A DNA stretch of 25,627 nucleotides from a virus. Position numbers and translations under genes: made by a program. Under the pieces are notes generated by a model that was given only the letters and a program-made list of their open reading frames with translations, searched no databases and was not told the DNA's origin. The stretch covers positions 1-25,627 of the IMG/VR virus record IMGVR_UViG_3300034283_001726, one strand, 5' to 3'. Shown here piece by piece: positions 15,201-21,345 of this stretch. Positions within the stretch are counted from its first letter, which is position 1, and the number at the start of each line of letters is the position of its first letter.

Positions 15201-16045
15201 GATTTGGCTTTCTTAACAACAACACTCTGGTGGCTAAACATCCGCCCAAAATAACCGCTCTGCCTATCTACATAAGCTTTGGTTGGTCGATTGTACGACA
15301 ACTCGGTAAAAGATAAATCAGTCCAATTGTAGGTCGTAATGGTGCTATTGTGCGAACTTACCTCATCCACATTACGAACAAACCAACATCCGTTAACGTG
15401 GTCAAAGAAAACTTGGTTGTACGGCTTACGGATTCGGTCTATTACTTCATAGCAATTCAGGCCTTCAAAGTCTATATCATCGCAGTAGGCCTCCCAATAC
15501 TTTATCGGTGCTGCATCAAAAATACTTCCATCATAGCATTTAGTATTATCAATAACTTTAATCGGGAAATTATCAATAAATCCGATTTGAGCCAAACAAG
15601 TTTTTAAAACTGAAATTAGCTTTACCCTTGTGCTGGTAGGTACGTATTTCTTATTTTTAAGGTTTCGAAGTCCGCATTCAGCACTTAGCGTTATTGGATA
15701 ACCACCGTTTCTGTCCAAATCATTAGCTTCAAACGGTGTAATGATAGCGTTTGACCTTAATGCTCCGTTTACCCTGAATTTCAGAATGTAGTCACCGTAC
15801 TTTTGCTTTGAGAAATACGAACTATTGAACGTCTCGGTGGCTGACATCATTACCGTGGCCACCGTTGGCACTATTCCACCAAGATATTTTTCGGCTACAT
15901 CGTTGTTATTTTCGGTCACAAATGGTTCGGCACCTGCTTGAAGTTCAATGGTGTCGGTGGTTGTTCCTTCCTCCCAAATCTCCACACGGTGGGTTTCCTC
16001 TAATAAAGATTGGTACTCGAAAAAGAATTTTAGAAATTTTGCCAT
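9296..16045 (-). CDS. Giant tail tip/fibre protein (2249 aa)
   Basis: The largest gene, 6.75 kb. Residues 1 to about 700 are non-repetitive and probably form the tail-tip hub and carbohydrate-contact region. The remainder is fibre-like, rich in Gly/Thr/Ser/Asn. It carries several copies of the Bacteroidota fibre motif 'N-[VI]-G-I-G-T-x-S-P-x-x-K-L-D-V' (near residues 875, 903, 1088, 1498 and 1597). It also has two copies of a longer block: 'TLADVATAGTYQSVTVNAKG' near 1262 and 'TLANVATAGTYRSVTINNKG' near 1739. It directly follows the tape measure, the place of Dit/Tal proteins, which have no separate genes here. The C-terminus ends FLFGYEVLYLI without the peptidase S74 chaperone domain often found in such fibres. 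It should determine host binding. Confidence 0.85.
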   Translation of the reverse strand: MAKFLKFFFEYQSLLEETHRVEIWEEGTTTDTIELQAGAEPFVTENNNDVAEKYLGGIVPTVATVMMSATETFNSSYFSKQKYGDYILKFRVNGALRSNAIITPFEANDLDRNGGYPITLSAECGLRNLKNKKYVPTSTRVKLISVLKTCLAQIGFIDNFPIKVIDNTKCYDGSIFDAAPIKYWEAYCDDIDFEGLNCYEVIDRIRKPYNQVFFDHVNGCWFVRNVDEVSSHNSTITTYNWTDLSFTELSYNRPTKAYVDRQSGYFGRMFSHQSVVVKKAKSNMPIRNSWGKMDNLTGWTFSGAAGLFYVINGGQLYNSKASFSSAEAVGVDQSYLQSPQFLYTPFQTFAENEKLTIEADVKMGSVLTNLRMQIITGFNGPGGIPNFLSTDGNWYSVENDQVPDYEGGNFFGSPIYEVKPSGDKLKIEIPRPPYHANNEFINQLNQIGNFGFWNNPFLMEMFPENAEYYLIIRIFFPERGESESAGPGATDAAYGLFIDNINIKVGNLDANISEGFERKFTLEDTQDRETDLTVDLGIGWPSYPTGTDSLFKTTADSSLVKFYSKSNVIAGEAIDVFVSNSYLKVLGKRLQTYQGTIWESLGFGDLVGIMGVKYRLHNAKYNARMHNTEVKAVELATNSTSGIDEETLQPNEDEKLIEEKIDRAVNRIDIPEFSSVNFAKKVLPSGKSVIMMNSDMRMDSAFADVFYSKSVAGGIITTEAEDTENDYTHIKPAANGTYALEEWVTANAWMQGGNTVTAEKPFGTIAGNFDIPILRNNVEVGRWRSGGLTVPALNISGLNVSQLTATDASKNIVSLDTATYPSLTELTYLKGVTSPIQTQLNAKANGSGTTNFVTKWSNATGGLTNSLIFDNGTNVGINNILPTYNLDITGTLHSTGNAIFDSNVGIGTISPATKLHVVGQVSASLGSLANPSYSFIGDLNTGLYSPSADALALVTNGVNRLNISSGGDVNIGSGAGTNSLIVNKSITGDTEASGIRSSGQLQSVVTTSGFFFRAVINQANYAIASIIGYESQVGTINGTGTNLINFRARATNAGFTNVYGFQSTIASGTNRYGAYFDGTAQNHFRGNVGIGAGSTVPTTELDVLGVTRTTNLRITNGAAVGKVWQCNNVNGAGEWVTPLTSERYIGEWAANSGVAPSASPTTGDYYVVNTAGTYLGITYAAGDEIYWNGTAWLKRSNFLTLPIATASVLGGIKIGTGLTIDGSGVVSVASSPILTTARTISATGDGTWSVSFNGSADVSGALTLADVATAGTYQSVTVNAKGLVTAGTNPTTVSGYGITDFYAQIVSGFVTGANSTVLDTDSLEVALEKLQGQINARISGNQTITLTGIVTGSGTTAITTAIADAALSIAKTSGLQTALDSKQATLSGTGLVLSTAGTITYVTNNSANWNTAFGWGNHASAGYLLASTASTTYQPLDADLTAIAALAGTSGILRKTALNTWSLDTASYFVTPTALTTNYVSKWGGSAFANSQIFDNGTNIGIGTTSPTYKIDIVNATGIILRHSETINTTGAFRIIGGSYTNNGMTGLMFNAINGINQINYGGGTGLAEPATQHQFYVGTYGTKAVGTEVMRIANSGFVGINTASPAYTLDVAGTIRTSSILITSGATVGNFLKCTNVNGTSVWSLITTSDISNLSSWAGSTSITTLGTITAGAWNGTTIATTRGGTGLSAIGTANQLLRVNAGATALEYFTPTFISGNQTISITGDATGSGTTSIALTLANVATAGTYRSVTINNKGLVTSGTNPTTLAGYAITDAYTKTESDGRFVALAGSYANPTWISSLAWTKLSGVPATFAPAAHTHAAVDIVSGVIATARLGSGTASATTFLRGDQTWATLPAPTLTSTRIGFGSGSNLLTSSENFVFESDRIIAIKEGTTSKMEVARYVGSSNYGLYVHGGNLELQVISGGNIFSQSNHSFQGRILLNNLAGTAGQVLTSQGSGANPTWTTQDLDTVLDVGNTAFNKNIILTANGAETNKTELILNSATGISDSAALRFQKNGTTMASIYYDNEFIERLRIESSKKIQIDANSQSVGLYGTSTIIGSLSGTGTRMVVADATGVLSTQAIPSGGTLAATQIAFGSGSNTVTSSADFTYSNGSVVMTNNLASNVNIIRINGQDGYDRNIFFAEVGLTNNGGFVGFRAGVDGAADPTMLTMQTVNGGTVMGGVAIHRQNGHVYIGQSPNSKAWNSAELNSNELFVDGSLRTETLRIGNRQVGTTFLFGYEVLYLI

Positions 16046-16049
16046 TTTA

Positions 16050-18062
16050 TCAACCGAATTTATAATTTGCTACATCAATCGCCCCTTTCAAAGCTGAACC
16101 TTGGGCTTCTAATACAACAGGATTAAAAGTTATATTAAGACCATTTGAACCAAAGCCTGGTCCATTACTTGCACCACCACGAGTATTTCTTTGTGTTGAT
16201 GCTCCAAGATTGCTATTTGCACTCATGGCCATTCCACCGCCTTTTAATGCAGCTCCAAAAGCTAACATTTTACCACCTCCTAACATTTTTGTTGTACCTG
16301 AGCCGGGCGTTGCAATATTCATTAAAAGTCCTGCGGTTAATTCGGCTGCACCTATCCTTAGCATCATATCGCCTAATGCTGCTAAGAATCCAGCAATGAT
16401 TTTAGAAAAATCAAATTTGATGTCTCTATTAAAAATTGAAGCAAAACCAGTGGCCAAAGTATCACCAAGCATTCCAAAACCCTGCTGCATGTTACCACTT
16501 ACTTCTGCAAAATTTTCACTTGTTATATCTCCAAAAATTGTAGATATTTTTTCCATTCCTGTTGCTACAATAGGCTGTATTCTTTGGGCTAATGCTTTGT
16601 ATCTTTGTTGTATGTTTGTTGCGAATTCTTCTTCTCCAATACCGATTTGCTTTATTTTTTCCTTTGAAGTAGAATCGTTTTGTTTTGCCTTTTCAGGAGT
16701 AAATCCGTTTCGACGAATCTTTTCTGTTTGTTCTTGTAAAGCAGCGATTCTTTTACGAGTTTCTTCTGTTTCAAGCCCTAAAAGCGTCATTTCAAAAGTG
16801 TAGTCTTGAACGGCCTTATTTGCATTCTTCATTTTAGGCTCACCGCTTTGCAACTCATTGAAAAAAGCCATGATGTCTTTACTTGCGGTTTTCATCGCAG
16901 CCACAATTTTGGCCATTGGATTTGATGTGGTTTTTTGCCATCTTGTGACTTTTTCAATAGATTTATCCATGTCACCAAATGCACTTACAGCGGTTGCCCC
17001 CATTGAAAAAGCAGCAATATTAAAAAGTACTTTTAGTTTTAAGATTTGCGTTTCTAAATCAACAAAGAAGTTTTTTACTTCTTCCCAATGTGTAAGCACA
17101 TAAGCAGCGGCGGCTACTAATCCAACGGTAAAAAGGCCGATTGGTGTCATTAATCCCGTGAGTAAAACGCCAATGTTGGTAATTGCAGTAGCAATAGAAC
17201 CAATTGCAATCAATGCAGGGCCTATAAGAATTGCCAAACCGCCACCTATCAAAATGTTTGTTTTTGCGTTTTCGTCCAAGGCCAGAAATTCTTTGGATAG
17301 TTCGTTTACTTTGTGAACTACTGAATTGAAAATGGGCAACATAATTGAACCTAAAGAGGTGCTGACTTCTGAAACCAAACCTTTAAATTTTCGCATTTGG
17401 TTGGCTGCTCCGTCTTGGGTTCTTACAAAATCGCCTTGAGCGTTTTTGGTTACGTCCATTATATAAGCGTATCTTAGTGACACCTTTTGGGCTTGTGTCA
17501 TGTCTTCCATGTTGGTCTTGATACCTTTTGAAAGAGCAAAAGCCTTTAAATTAGCTTCGGTCATCACGATACCAAGTTCTTTTAAAGACTCCGTTTCTCC
17601 TGAAAAAATACCTTTTAATGCAGTTGAAGCTACTTGCTCATTTACGTTTTTGAAAGACATCAAATCCCCTTGTAGTCCTACCAATTGTTTTGACATTTCG
17701 GCTGCACTTTTTGTAGAAAAGCCCATTGACGTAGCCATGTCCCCAAACAATGAAGCCGCTTCTAATGCCGCAGCTTGTGAAATACCGAAAGATTCTAATG
17801 ATGTTTTGGCAAAAGCCTTGACTGATGCGGAAGATTCTTTAAATGCTACATCTACCTTGTTGATGGATTCCTCCATATCAGATGCGGACTTTACCATTGT
17901 AAAACCCAAAATTGTCAAAGGAAGTGACACCGCTAATGATAAATTTTTTCCCATATCCACGGCCTTGTTGTCAAAATCTTGCAACTTGCCCATGGCAGCA
18001 TCAATTTTCTTATTGTACTCTGTGGTAAGTGCATCGAGGTTTACATATAACACATCAGACAT
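16050..18062 (-). CDS. Tail tape measure protein
   Basis: A 670-aa tape measure protein, setting tail length and occupying the tail lumen. The N-terminus (VLYVNLDALTTEYNKKIDAA) is heptad-like. Residues about 55-230 match the TP901-type tape measure core: GIFSGETESLKELGIVMTEA at 151-170, preceded by the Ala-rich 'DMATSMGFSTKSAAEM' stretch. Strong hydrophobic segments lie at about 275-325. The C-terminus is Gly/Ser/Asn-rich and ends NPVVLEAQGSALKGAIDVAN. Together with the tube and frameshift chaperone this marks a siphovirus-type long flexible tail; 670 residues suggest a tail near 100 nm if the usual rule of about 1.5 Å per residue holds. Its ATG lies eight bases inside the end of the chaperone extension. 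Confidence 0.9.
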   Translation of the reverse strand: MSDVLYVNLDALTTEYNKKIDAAMGKLQDFDNKAVDMGKNLSLAVSLPLTILGFTMVKSASDMEESINKVDVAFKESSASVKAFAKTSLESFGISQAAALEAASLFGDMATSMGFSTKSAAEMSKQLVGLQGDLMSFKNVNEQVASTALKGIFSGETESLKELGIVMTEANLKAFALSKGIKTNMEDMTQAQKVSLRYAYIMDVTKNAQGDFVRTQDGAANQMRKFKGLVSEVSTSLGSIMLPIFNSVVHKVNELSKEFLALDENAKTNILIGGGLAILIGPALIAIGSIATAITNIGVLLTGLMTPIGLFTVGLVAAAAYVLTHWEEVKNFFVDLETQILKLKVLFNIAAFSMGATAVSAFGDMDKSIEKVTRWQKTTSNPMAKIVAAMKTASKDIMAFFNELQSGEPKMKNANKAVQDYTFEMTLLGLETEETRKRIAALQEQTEKIRRNGFTPEKAKQNDSTSKEKIKQIGIGEEEFATNIQQRYKALAQRIQPIVATGMEKISTIFGDITSENFAEVSGNMQQGFGMLGDTLATGFASIFNRDIKFDFSKIIAGFLAALGDMMLRIGAAELTAGLLMNIATPGSGTTKMLGGGKMLAFGAALKGGGMAMSANSNLGASTQRNTRGGASNGPGFGSNGLNITFNPVVLEAQGSALKGAIDVANYKFG

Positions 18063-18803
18063 GGCTCTCTAATTTAAACGTGCTTTGAAATATTCCCTTG
18101 TAATAATCGTCTGGGAGGTTCTGTTTTTTTCTTTCTTCGATGTATTGCTCGAAGGATATTTCTCTAAACTCCTTGTCCATCTCTAACGGCCAAAAATCTT
18201 CCTCTTTGGTCATTTTGCCACCTCCAAAACTTGTGGCGAAATTATAGATTAGTGTGGCCGTTCTGCGGTGGAGAAATGCGTTTCGCTCCATTTCCTCACG
18301 TATTTTCTTGTGATACCCTTGGATTATATTATTGGTTTGTCGCCAATTTAATCCGTACCAGAATTCGTGAGGACTGTATCCAAGTTCTCCGCAGAAGAGT
18401 TGTTCGAGTTCGTCATCGTTGGGTTCGGGTTGTTCTTTTGGAACTCCTCCACCTTTTTTTTTACATTGTCAAGTTCAACCGTGAAATAAACCTTAATTGT
18501 TTCTCCTGCTTTGTCGAAAATGTCTTTTAGGTTGCTTTCAGTCTCGGGAACTTCTGCGGTGGTTATGGCTTCATCAAAATCAATGAAGTTTATTTCAACC
18601 GATTTACCCTCGTTTTTGCAAGCACTCACATAAGAGTGATACAAGTACGAGATTAAGAAATTTACCTGACGAACGGCATCCTCTAAGTCCGTAACTGAAA
18701 AGAGATTACCTAACTCATGTCTTGAATCTCTATAAGCACGATTACAAAATAGTAACCGTGCCTTTAAAGTACCGTGTTTTAGTTCTATTGCTTGGTTCAA
18801 CAT
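18055..18803 (-). CDS. Tail assembly chaperone, -1 frameshift fusion (G-T type, about 249 aa)
   Basis: The frame ending at 18055 has no good start of its own: its first ATG (18291) lies inside a longer open frame. That frame runs without a stop from 18453, inside the upstream chaperone gene, to the TGA before the tape measure. The two frames meet at the slippery heptamer A-AAA-AAG (18459-18453). Slipping back one base joins 117 residues of the short product to 132 extra residues, which begin GGVPKEQPEPNDDELEQLF. This is the arrangement of lambda G/GT and of most siphoviruses: chaperones that load the tape measure. The extension (for example YSPHEFWYGLNWRQTNNII) is not encoded in any other plausible way. 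It overlaps the tape measure start by eight bases. Confidence 0.85.
18348..18803 (-). CDS. Tail assembly chaperone, unshifted product (G type, 151 aa)
   Basis: A 151-aa protein between tail tube and tape measure. This is the frame-0 product of the chaperone gene, expected to be made in excess over the frameshifted form. It begins MLNQAIELKHGTLKARLLFC and is helical to about residue 117 (DNVKKKVEEF at the slip site). Beyond that the frame-0 tail (NNPNPTMTNSNNSSAEN) is low-complexity, as expected for a region whose coding constraint lies mainly in the other frame. Assignment rests on position, the slippery site and the long overlapping -1 frame rather than on family similarity. Confidence 0.8.
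   Translation of the reverse strand: MLNQAIELKHGTLKARLLFCNRAYRDSRHELGNLFSVTDLEDAVRQVNFLISYLYHSYVSACKNEGKSVEINFIDFDEAITTAEVPETESNLKDIFDKAGETIKVYFTVELDNVKKKVEEFQKNNPNPTMTNSNNSSAENLDTVLTNSGTD
18453..18459 (-). promoter_or_regulatory. Programmed -1 ribosomal frameshift site A-AAA-AAG
   Basis: Nine A residues followed by GG on the coding strand include the canonical slippery heptamer A-AAA-AAG in the correct phase (frame-0 codons AAA AAG). This is the same heptamer used by E. coli dnaX. After slipping, reading continues GGT GGA GGA GTT. A Shine-Dalgarno-like GGTGGAGGAG stretch lies immediately downstream rather than upstream; its role is unclear. Confidence 0.8.
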
Positions 18804-18808
18804 ATCAA

Positions 18809-19282
18809 TTAAACAGTGGTTGTAACAATAGCGGAAACAGGCTGGATATTGAACGAAAATTCAATCTTGCCCATGTTTGGTGTTGGCTTTGAAAGACTAT
18901 CCACAAATCCGGTGAATGTTTGAACGGTGTCACCAGTTGTCACTGATACCAATCTGATTTCAAAGTTTCCACCGCCTACACCATTTCCGGTAGTACCTCC
19001 GGTAGATCCTGCGGTCATTTGGAAAATTTCGTTGATTTCTTTGTAAGACAAGAAATTGGCTGATGGAGTGAAATCATCATAAGCTTTGCATGAGAGCGTT
19101 GCATCTTTTAAAGTTTTTAAATACTTCTTTGAAGTACCCGTGTCTTTGCTCGAAACCTCTTCTTTATCGGCCGATTGCTCGATGCTTGTCTCTATTTCGT
19201 TTTGTAGTTGCTTCCACAATGGTACGGCAGTCGTTCCCATGTTGAATGCTATTCTTTGTACCTGACCTAATTTTTCTGGCAT
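18809..19282 (-). CDS. Major tail (tube) protein
   Basis: A 157-aa protein in the standard place before the tail chaperone and tape measure. The composition is that of a tube subunit: a mostly beta protein with Gly/Thr-rich loops (MTAGSTGGTTGNGVGGGNF) and the strand pattern 'FEIRLVSVTTGDTVQTFTGF' followed by 'KIEFSFNIQPVSAIVT'. Rings of this protein form the siphovirus tail tube around the tape measure. It is one of the more highly expressed proteins in such operons. No extra Ig-like domain is present. Call by order and general character. Confidence 0.75.
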   Translation of the reverse strand: MPEKLGQVQRIAFNMGTTAVPLWKQLQNEIETSIEQSADKEEVSSKDTGTSKKYLKTLKDATLSCKAYDDFTPSANFLSYKEINEIFQMTAGSTGGTTGNGVGGGNFEIRLVSVTTGDTVQTFTGFVDSLSKPTPNMGKIEFSFNIQPVSAIVTTTV

Positions 19283-19289
19283 TGTCGTA

Positions 19290-19718
19290 TTATTTTTGAG
19301 AAATTATAATTTCGAATTCTAAAACCTTTCGCATGATCATTTCGGTGTCGGTTCTCATAATAGGCATATTTCTTGACCTGATGTTATGAGTAGCCAAAAC
19401 CGCAAAGTCGGCACTATCAGCAAGTGCCTTTAACATTCTATTTGGACAAATAATGTCCAAAATTTCGTTTGAAATACCCACAACGGCTTCCCATGATTGA
19501 GCGTTGTCGGGTACTATGTCGTTTATGTCAATGTTTACATAATAATTTCCGTTAAAACGGTCTTTTGAACCTTCCTGCTCGTCAAATGAAGGACTAACAA
19601 CTACATATCTCAAAGCGTTGCTGTTGGTGTCTTTTTCAGTGCTAAATACAGGCACCGAAATAACGCCATTCAACAAGCGATAAAACTCTGTCAATATGTA
19701 AAATGTGGCATCTTTCAA
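19290..19718 (-). CDS. Tail terminator / tail completion protein (putative)
   Basis: A 142-aa protein between the HK97 gp10-like gene and the tail tube. Proteins here cap the finished tail and join it to the head (lambda gpU / SPP1 gp17 type). The general build fits: N-terminal helix (FYILTEFYRLLNGVISVPVF), central strands around 'RYVVVSPSFDEQEGS', a helix (SWEAVVGISNEILDIIC), and a final strand 'RKVLEFEIIISQK'. Its ATG overlaps the stop of the upstream gene by four bases (ATGA). Identification is by synteny, not by a diagnostic motif. Confidence 0.6.
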   Translation of the reverse strand: MKDATFYILTEFYRLLNGVISVPVFSTEKDTNSNALRYVVVSPSFDEQEGSKDRFNGNYYVNIDINDIVPDNAQSWEAVVGISNEILDIICPNRMLKALADSADFAVLATHNIRSRNMPIMRTDTEMIMRKVLEFEIIISQK

Positions 19719-20140
19719 TTTTGCGTTTGTTTAACGTCTTCAATTATTTTCTTTTTCAAGTACTCTTTGGCTTTATAAAATGCCGGAATCAAATGTGGCC
19801 TTGCTGGAAGGTTGATTTTCTTTTTGCCTTTGCCTTTAAACTTAATCGCTATATCTTGCCACCCATTCGGAACACTTACAGAACCACCCGTGCCAAACTC
19901 CAAAAATGGTGCATAAGTTGCGTTTGCAAACATTCTGATGGTGTGCCACGATATCGGCCTGAAACCAATGTTTTGTTTGTGATGACCAAGGTCGTGAGGT
20001 GCATTATTGGTGGCATCATTTTCATAAACCATTCCAGCTTCCAGAATCCTTGTAGTAATAGCTTGTTTCAAAGCAATTGATTTACGGTCTTTTGTAGCCT
20101 TGAACGCTGACCAATTACTGAATGCCCTCTGTGCTGACAT
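19715..20140 (-). CDS. HK97 gp10-like head-tail/neck protein
   Basis: A 141-aa protein with the recognisable HK97-gp10 pattern: 'NNAPHDLGHHKQNI' (45-58, the usual A-P-x-D-T-G-x-L motif), 'ANATYAPFLEFGTGG' (72-86) and the C-terminal 'LPARPHLIPAFYKAK' (111-125). Proteins of this family sit in the neck and complete the tail before joining. The start overlaps the preceding head-closure-type gene by 26 bases. The next ATG would be Met37, which would remove the N-terminal helix, so the long overlap is accepted. Confidence 0.85.
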   Translation of the reverse strand: MSAQRAFSNWSAFKATKDRKSIALKQAITTRILEAGMVYENDATNNAPHDLGHHKQNIGFRPISWHTIRMFANATYAPFLEFGTGGSVSVPNGWQDIAIKFKGKGKKKINLPARPHLIPAFYKAKEYLKKKIIEDVKQTQN

Positions 20141-20435
20141 GATATTTTATATTTCGTTCGTCCAACTTCAATGCATTAATTTTCAAAACTCCACTTTTGT
20201 ATCTGAAATAATGAGCCACCGTTAGCGTATAAGCTGGGTTAACCCATAATTCAAAGTCAAATATTTTGTTGAAAACCAACTTCCCTGTTTCATCTGTCCT
20301 TTTCAGCATCCGCTCCGAAATGTTAACCTTTACCGTTTCAAGTACCGTTTCAGCACCGTTGGATTTATTGCCACCGGCTGCATCTTTTGTTGTTGCTTGT
20401 ATGCAAACTTGTACTAATTCCGGGTAAAGTCTCAT
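20115..20435 (-). CDS. Head-tail adaptor / head closure protein (putative)
   Basis: A 106-aa protein lying between the connector genes and the gp10-like gene. It has the strand-rich character and order of head-closure proteins (SPP1 gp16 / HK97 gp7 type): 'VETVKVNISERMLKR'-like strands, 'FDFELWVNPAY', and 'HYFRYKSGVLKINALKLDERN', where such proteins carry an 'I-x-x-x-R.' pattern. These form a ring below the connector that holds DNA in the filled head. The call depends mainly on synteny and a weak pattern. The C-terminal 26 bases overlap the next gene. Confidence 0.6.
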   Translation of the reverse strand: MRLYPELVQVCIQATTKDAAGGNKSNGAETVLETVKVNISERMLKRTDETGKLVFNKIFDFELWVNPAYTLTVAHYFRYKSGVLKINALKLDERNIKYHVSTEGIQ

Positions 20436-20438
20436 TTC

Positions 20439-20663
20439 TTAGTTTTCTTTCAGTTTCACAAAACCACGGTTGATTAAATCTTCCTCGGCAATGGCTTTTT
20501 CTAACAATTCCACATCAACGCTCAGGTGGCTTCCAAACCCTATTCCTTGCGATGCAAAAGGAGTTAAGATAACATAAGGACAATCGGCATCTTGTGGAGA
20601 TACTAAGCCCTTGTTTTGTGGTGCCACTTTGAGCGTTTTGTTTTTGACTTCGTCTTTTTGCAT
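20439..20663 (-). CDS. Small unknown head/neck-region protein (74 aa)
   Basis: A 74-aa protein with a Lys-rich N-terminus (MQKDEVKNKTLKVAPQNK), a middle part 'CPYVILTPFASQGIGFGSHL' and an acidic helix (VELLEKAIAEEDLINRGFV). No family recognised. It is one base away from the connector gene on one side and three from the next, so it is certainly part of the structural operon. The ending 'AEEDLINRGFVKL' resembles the end of the 51-aa protein two genes upstream ('AELVEQGFIEEK'), a pattern seen in short connector-associated proteins. Confidence 0.6.
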   Translation of the reverse strand: MQKDEVKNKTLKVAPQNKGLVSPQDADCPYVILTPFASQGIGFGSHLSVDVELLEKAIAEEDLINRGFVKLKEN

Positions 20664-20664
20664 T

Positions 20665-21186
20665 TTAGTAAAATCTAAAGATTTTCACATTCTTTAAAAC
20701 CAACATACCCATGTCGGCAGTTGGGTTGCTAAACACCTCGGCCGCTATTCTGGCAATGGCCAGCTTTTGGGTCTCGGTGATTGTTAACTTTGAGGTTGTG
20801 TATGTGAGTTTGACACCATCGGGAAAATCCCCAACAAGACGATAAATCCTGCCGTTATTGACCAACTGATAATCGGCAACCGGATAATCAACCCCTTCAA
20901 GGTCTTTTACTGTTACGTTTGTTTCAGCTTTTATTGGGCAATACGGCAGGATTTCGTCATCAAAAAATGATTGCCAAATCACACTAACCTCCCTCTCGGT
21001 TATTAGTGTCGTTTCGGTTATCCGCTCAACTTCCGAAATTACAGATTTGCAGATGTGGTCTAAATTGGTATCGTGTGTATTAAATCCAATATTAAGCACG
21101 TTTTTAACATCAGCAGCAACTACCTGAGCCGTTCCGAATGTTTCGTTACTCAATACGATTGTCCTTCCCAAATTTAGACGCTCCAT
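20665..21186 (-). CDS. Head-tail connector protein, gp6-like
   Basis: A 173-aa protein with the hallmarks of the phage gp6-like connector family. It has an N-terminal helix pair ('DTNLDHICKSVISEVERITE'), the 'REVSVIWQSFFDDEILPYCPI' strand-turn, and a repeated strand pattern ending 'VKLTYTTSKLTITETQKLAI' before a long C-terminal helix. Twelve copies form a ring under the portal. It lies just downstream of the capsid gene as expected. The ATG overlaps the stop of the upstream 51-aa gene by one base (TAATG). Confidence 0.8.
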   Translation of the reverse strand: MERLNLGRTIVLSNETFGTAQVVAADVKNVLNIGFNTHDTNLDHICKSVISEVERITETTLITEREVSVIWQSFFDDEILPYCPIKAETNVTVKDLEGVDYPVADYQLVNNGRIYRLVGDFPDGVKLTYTTSKLTITETQKLAIARIAAEVFSNPTADMGMLVLKNVKIFRFY

Positions 21187-21341
21187 TACTTCTCTGTTTT
21201 TTCTTTGGTTTTTGTGTCTTTTTTCTCTTCTATGAAACCTTGCTCTACCAGTTCAGCTTGGTATTGGGTAGGCACATTTGTTAAAATTGTGCCTACCTCT
21301 ATTCCACAAAAAGATTTTTTCACTCTAAATGGCTTTTCCAT
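21186..21341 (-). CDS. 51-aa protein between capsid and connector
   Basis: ATG 21341 to TAA 21186 encodes 51 residues beginning MEKPFRVKKSFCGIEVGTIL and ending in a Lys/Glu/Thr-rich tail (KKDTKTKEKTEK). The frame fills the gap between the capsid and connector genes with a four-base spacer and a one-base TAATG overlap. The middle 'PTQYQAELVEQGFIE' resembles the short 'head fibre/connector-associated' proteins often found next to HK97-type capsid genes, but I cannot name a family. Good evidence as a gene, function unknown. Confidence 0.65.
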   Translation of the reverse strand: MEKPFRVKKSFCGIEVGTILTNVPTQYQAELVEQGFIEEKKDTKTKEKTEK

Positions 21342-21345
21342 GTTC

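Noticed and set aside
9296-16045. Diversity-generating retroelement targeting the tail fibre
   Set aside because: No reverse transcriptase gene and no template/variable repeat pair were seen in the window; internal fibre repeats are protein-level duplications.
16210-18072. Long plus-strand ORFs (up to 197 and 190 aa) opposite the tape measure gene
   Set aside because: They are antisense shadows of a long helical coding sequence and show no domain of their own.
18055-18291. Independent 78-aa gene before the tape measure
   Set aside because: Its frame is open further upstream to the slippery site; it is the end of the frameshift product.
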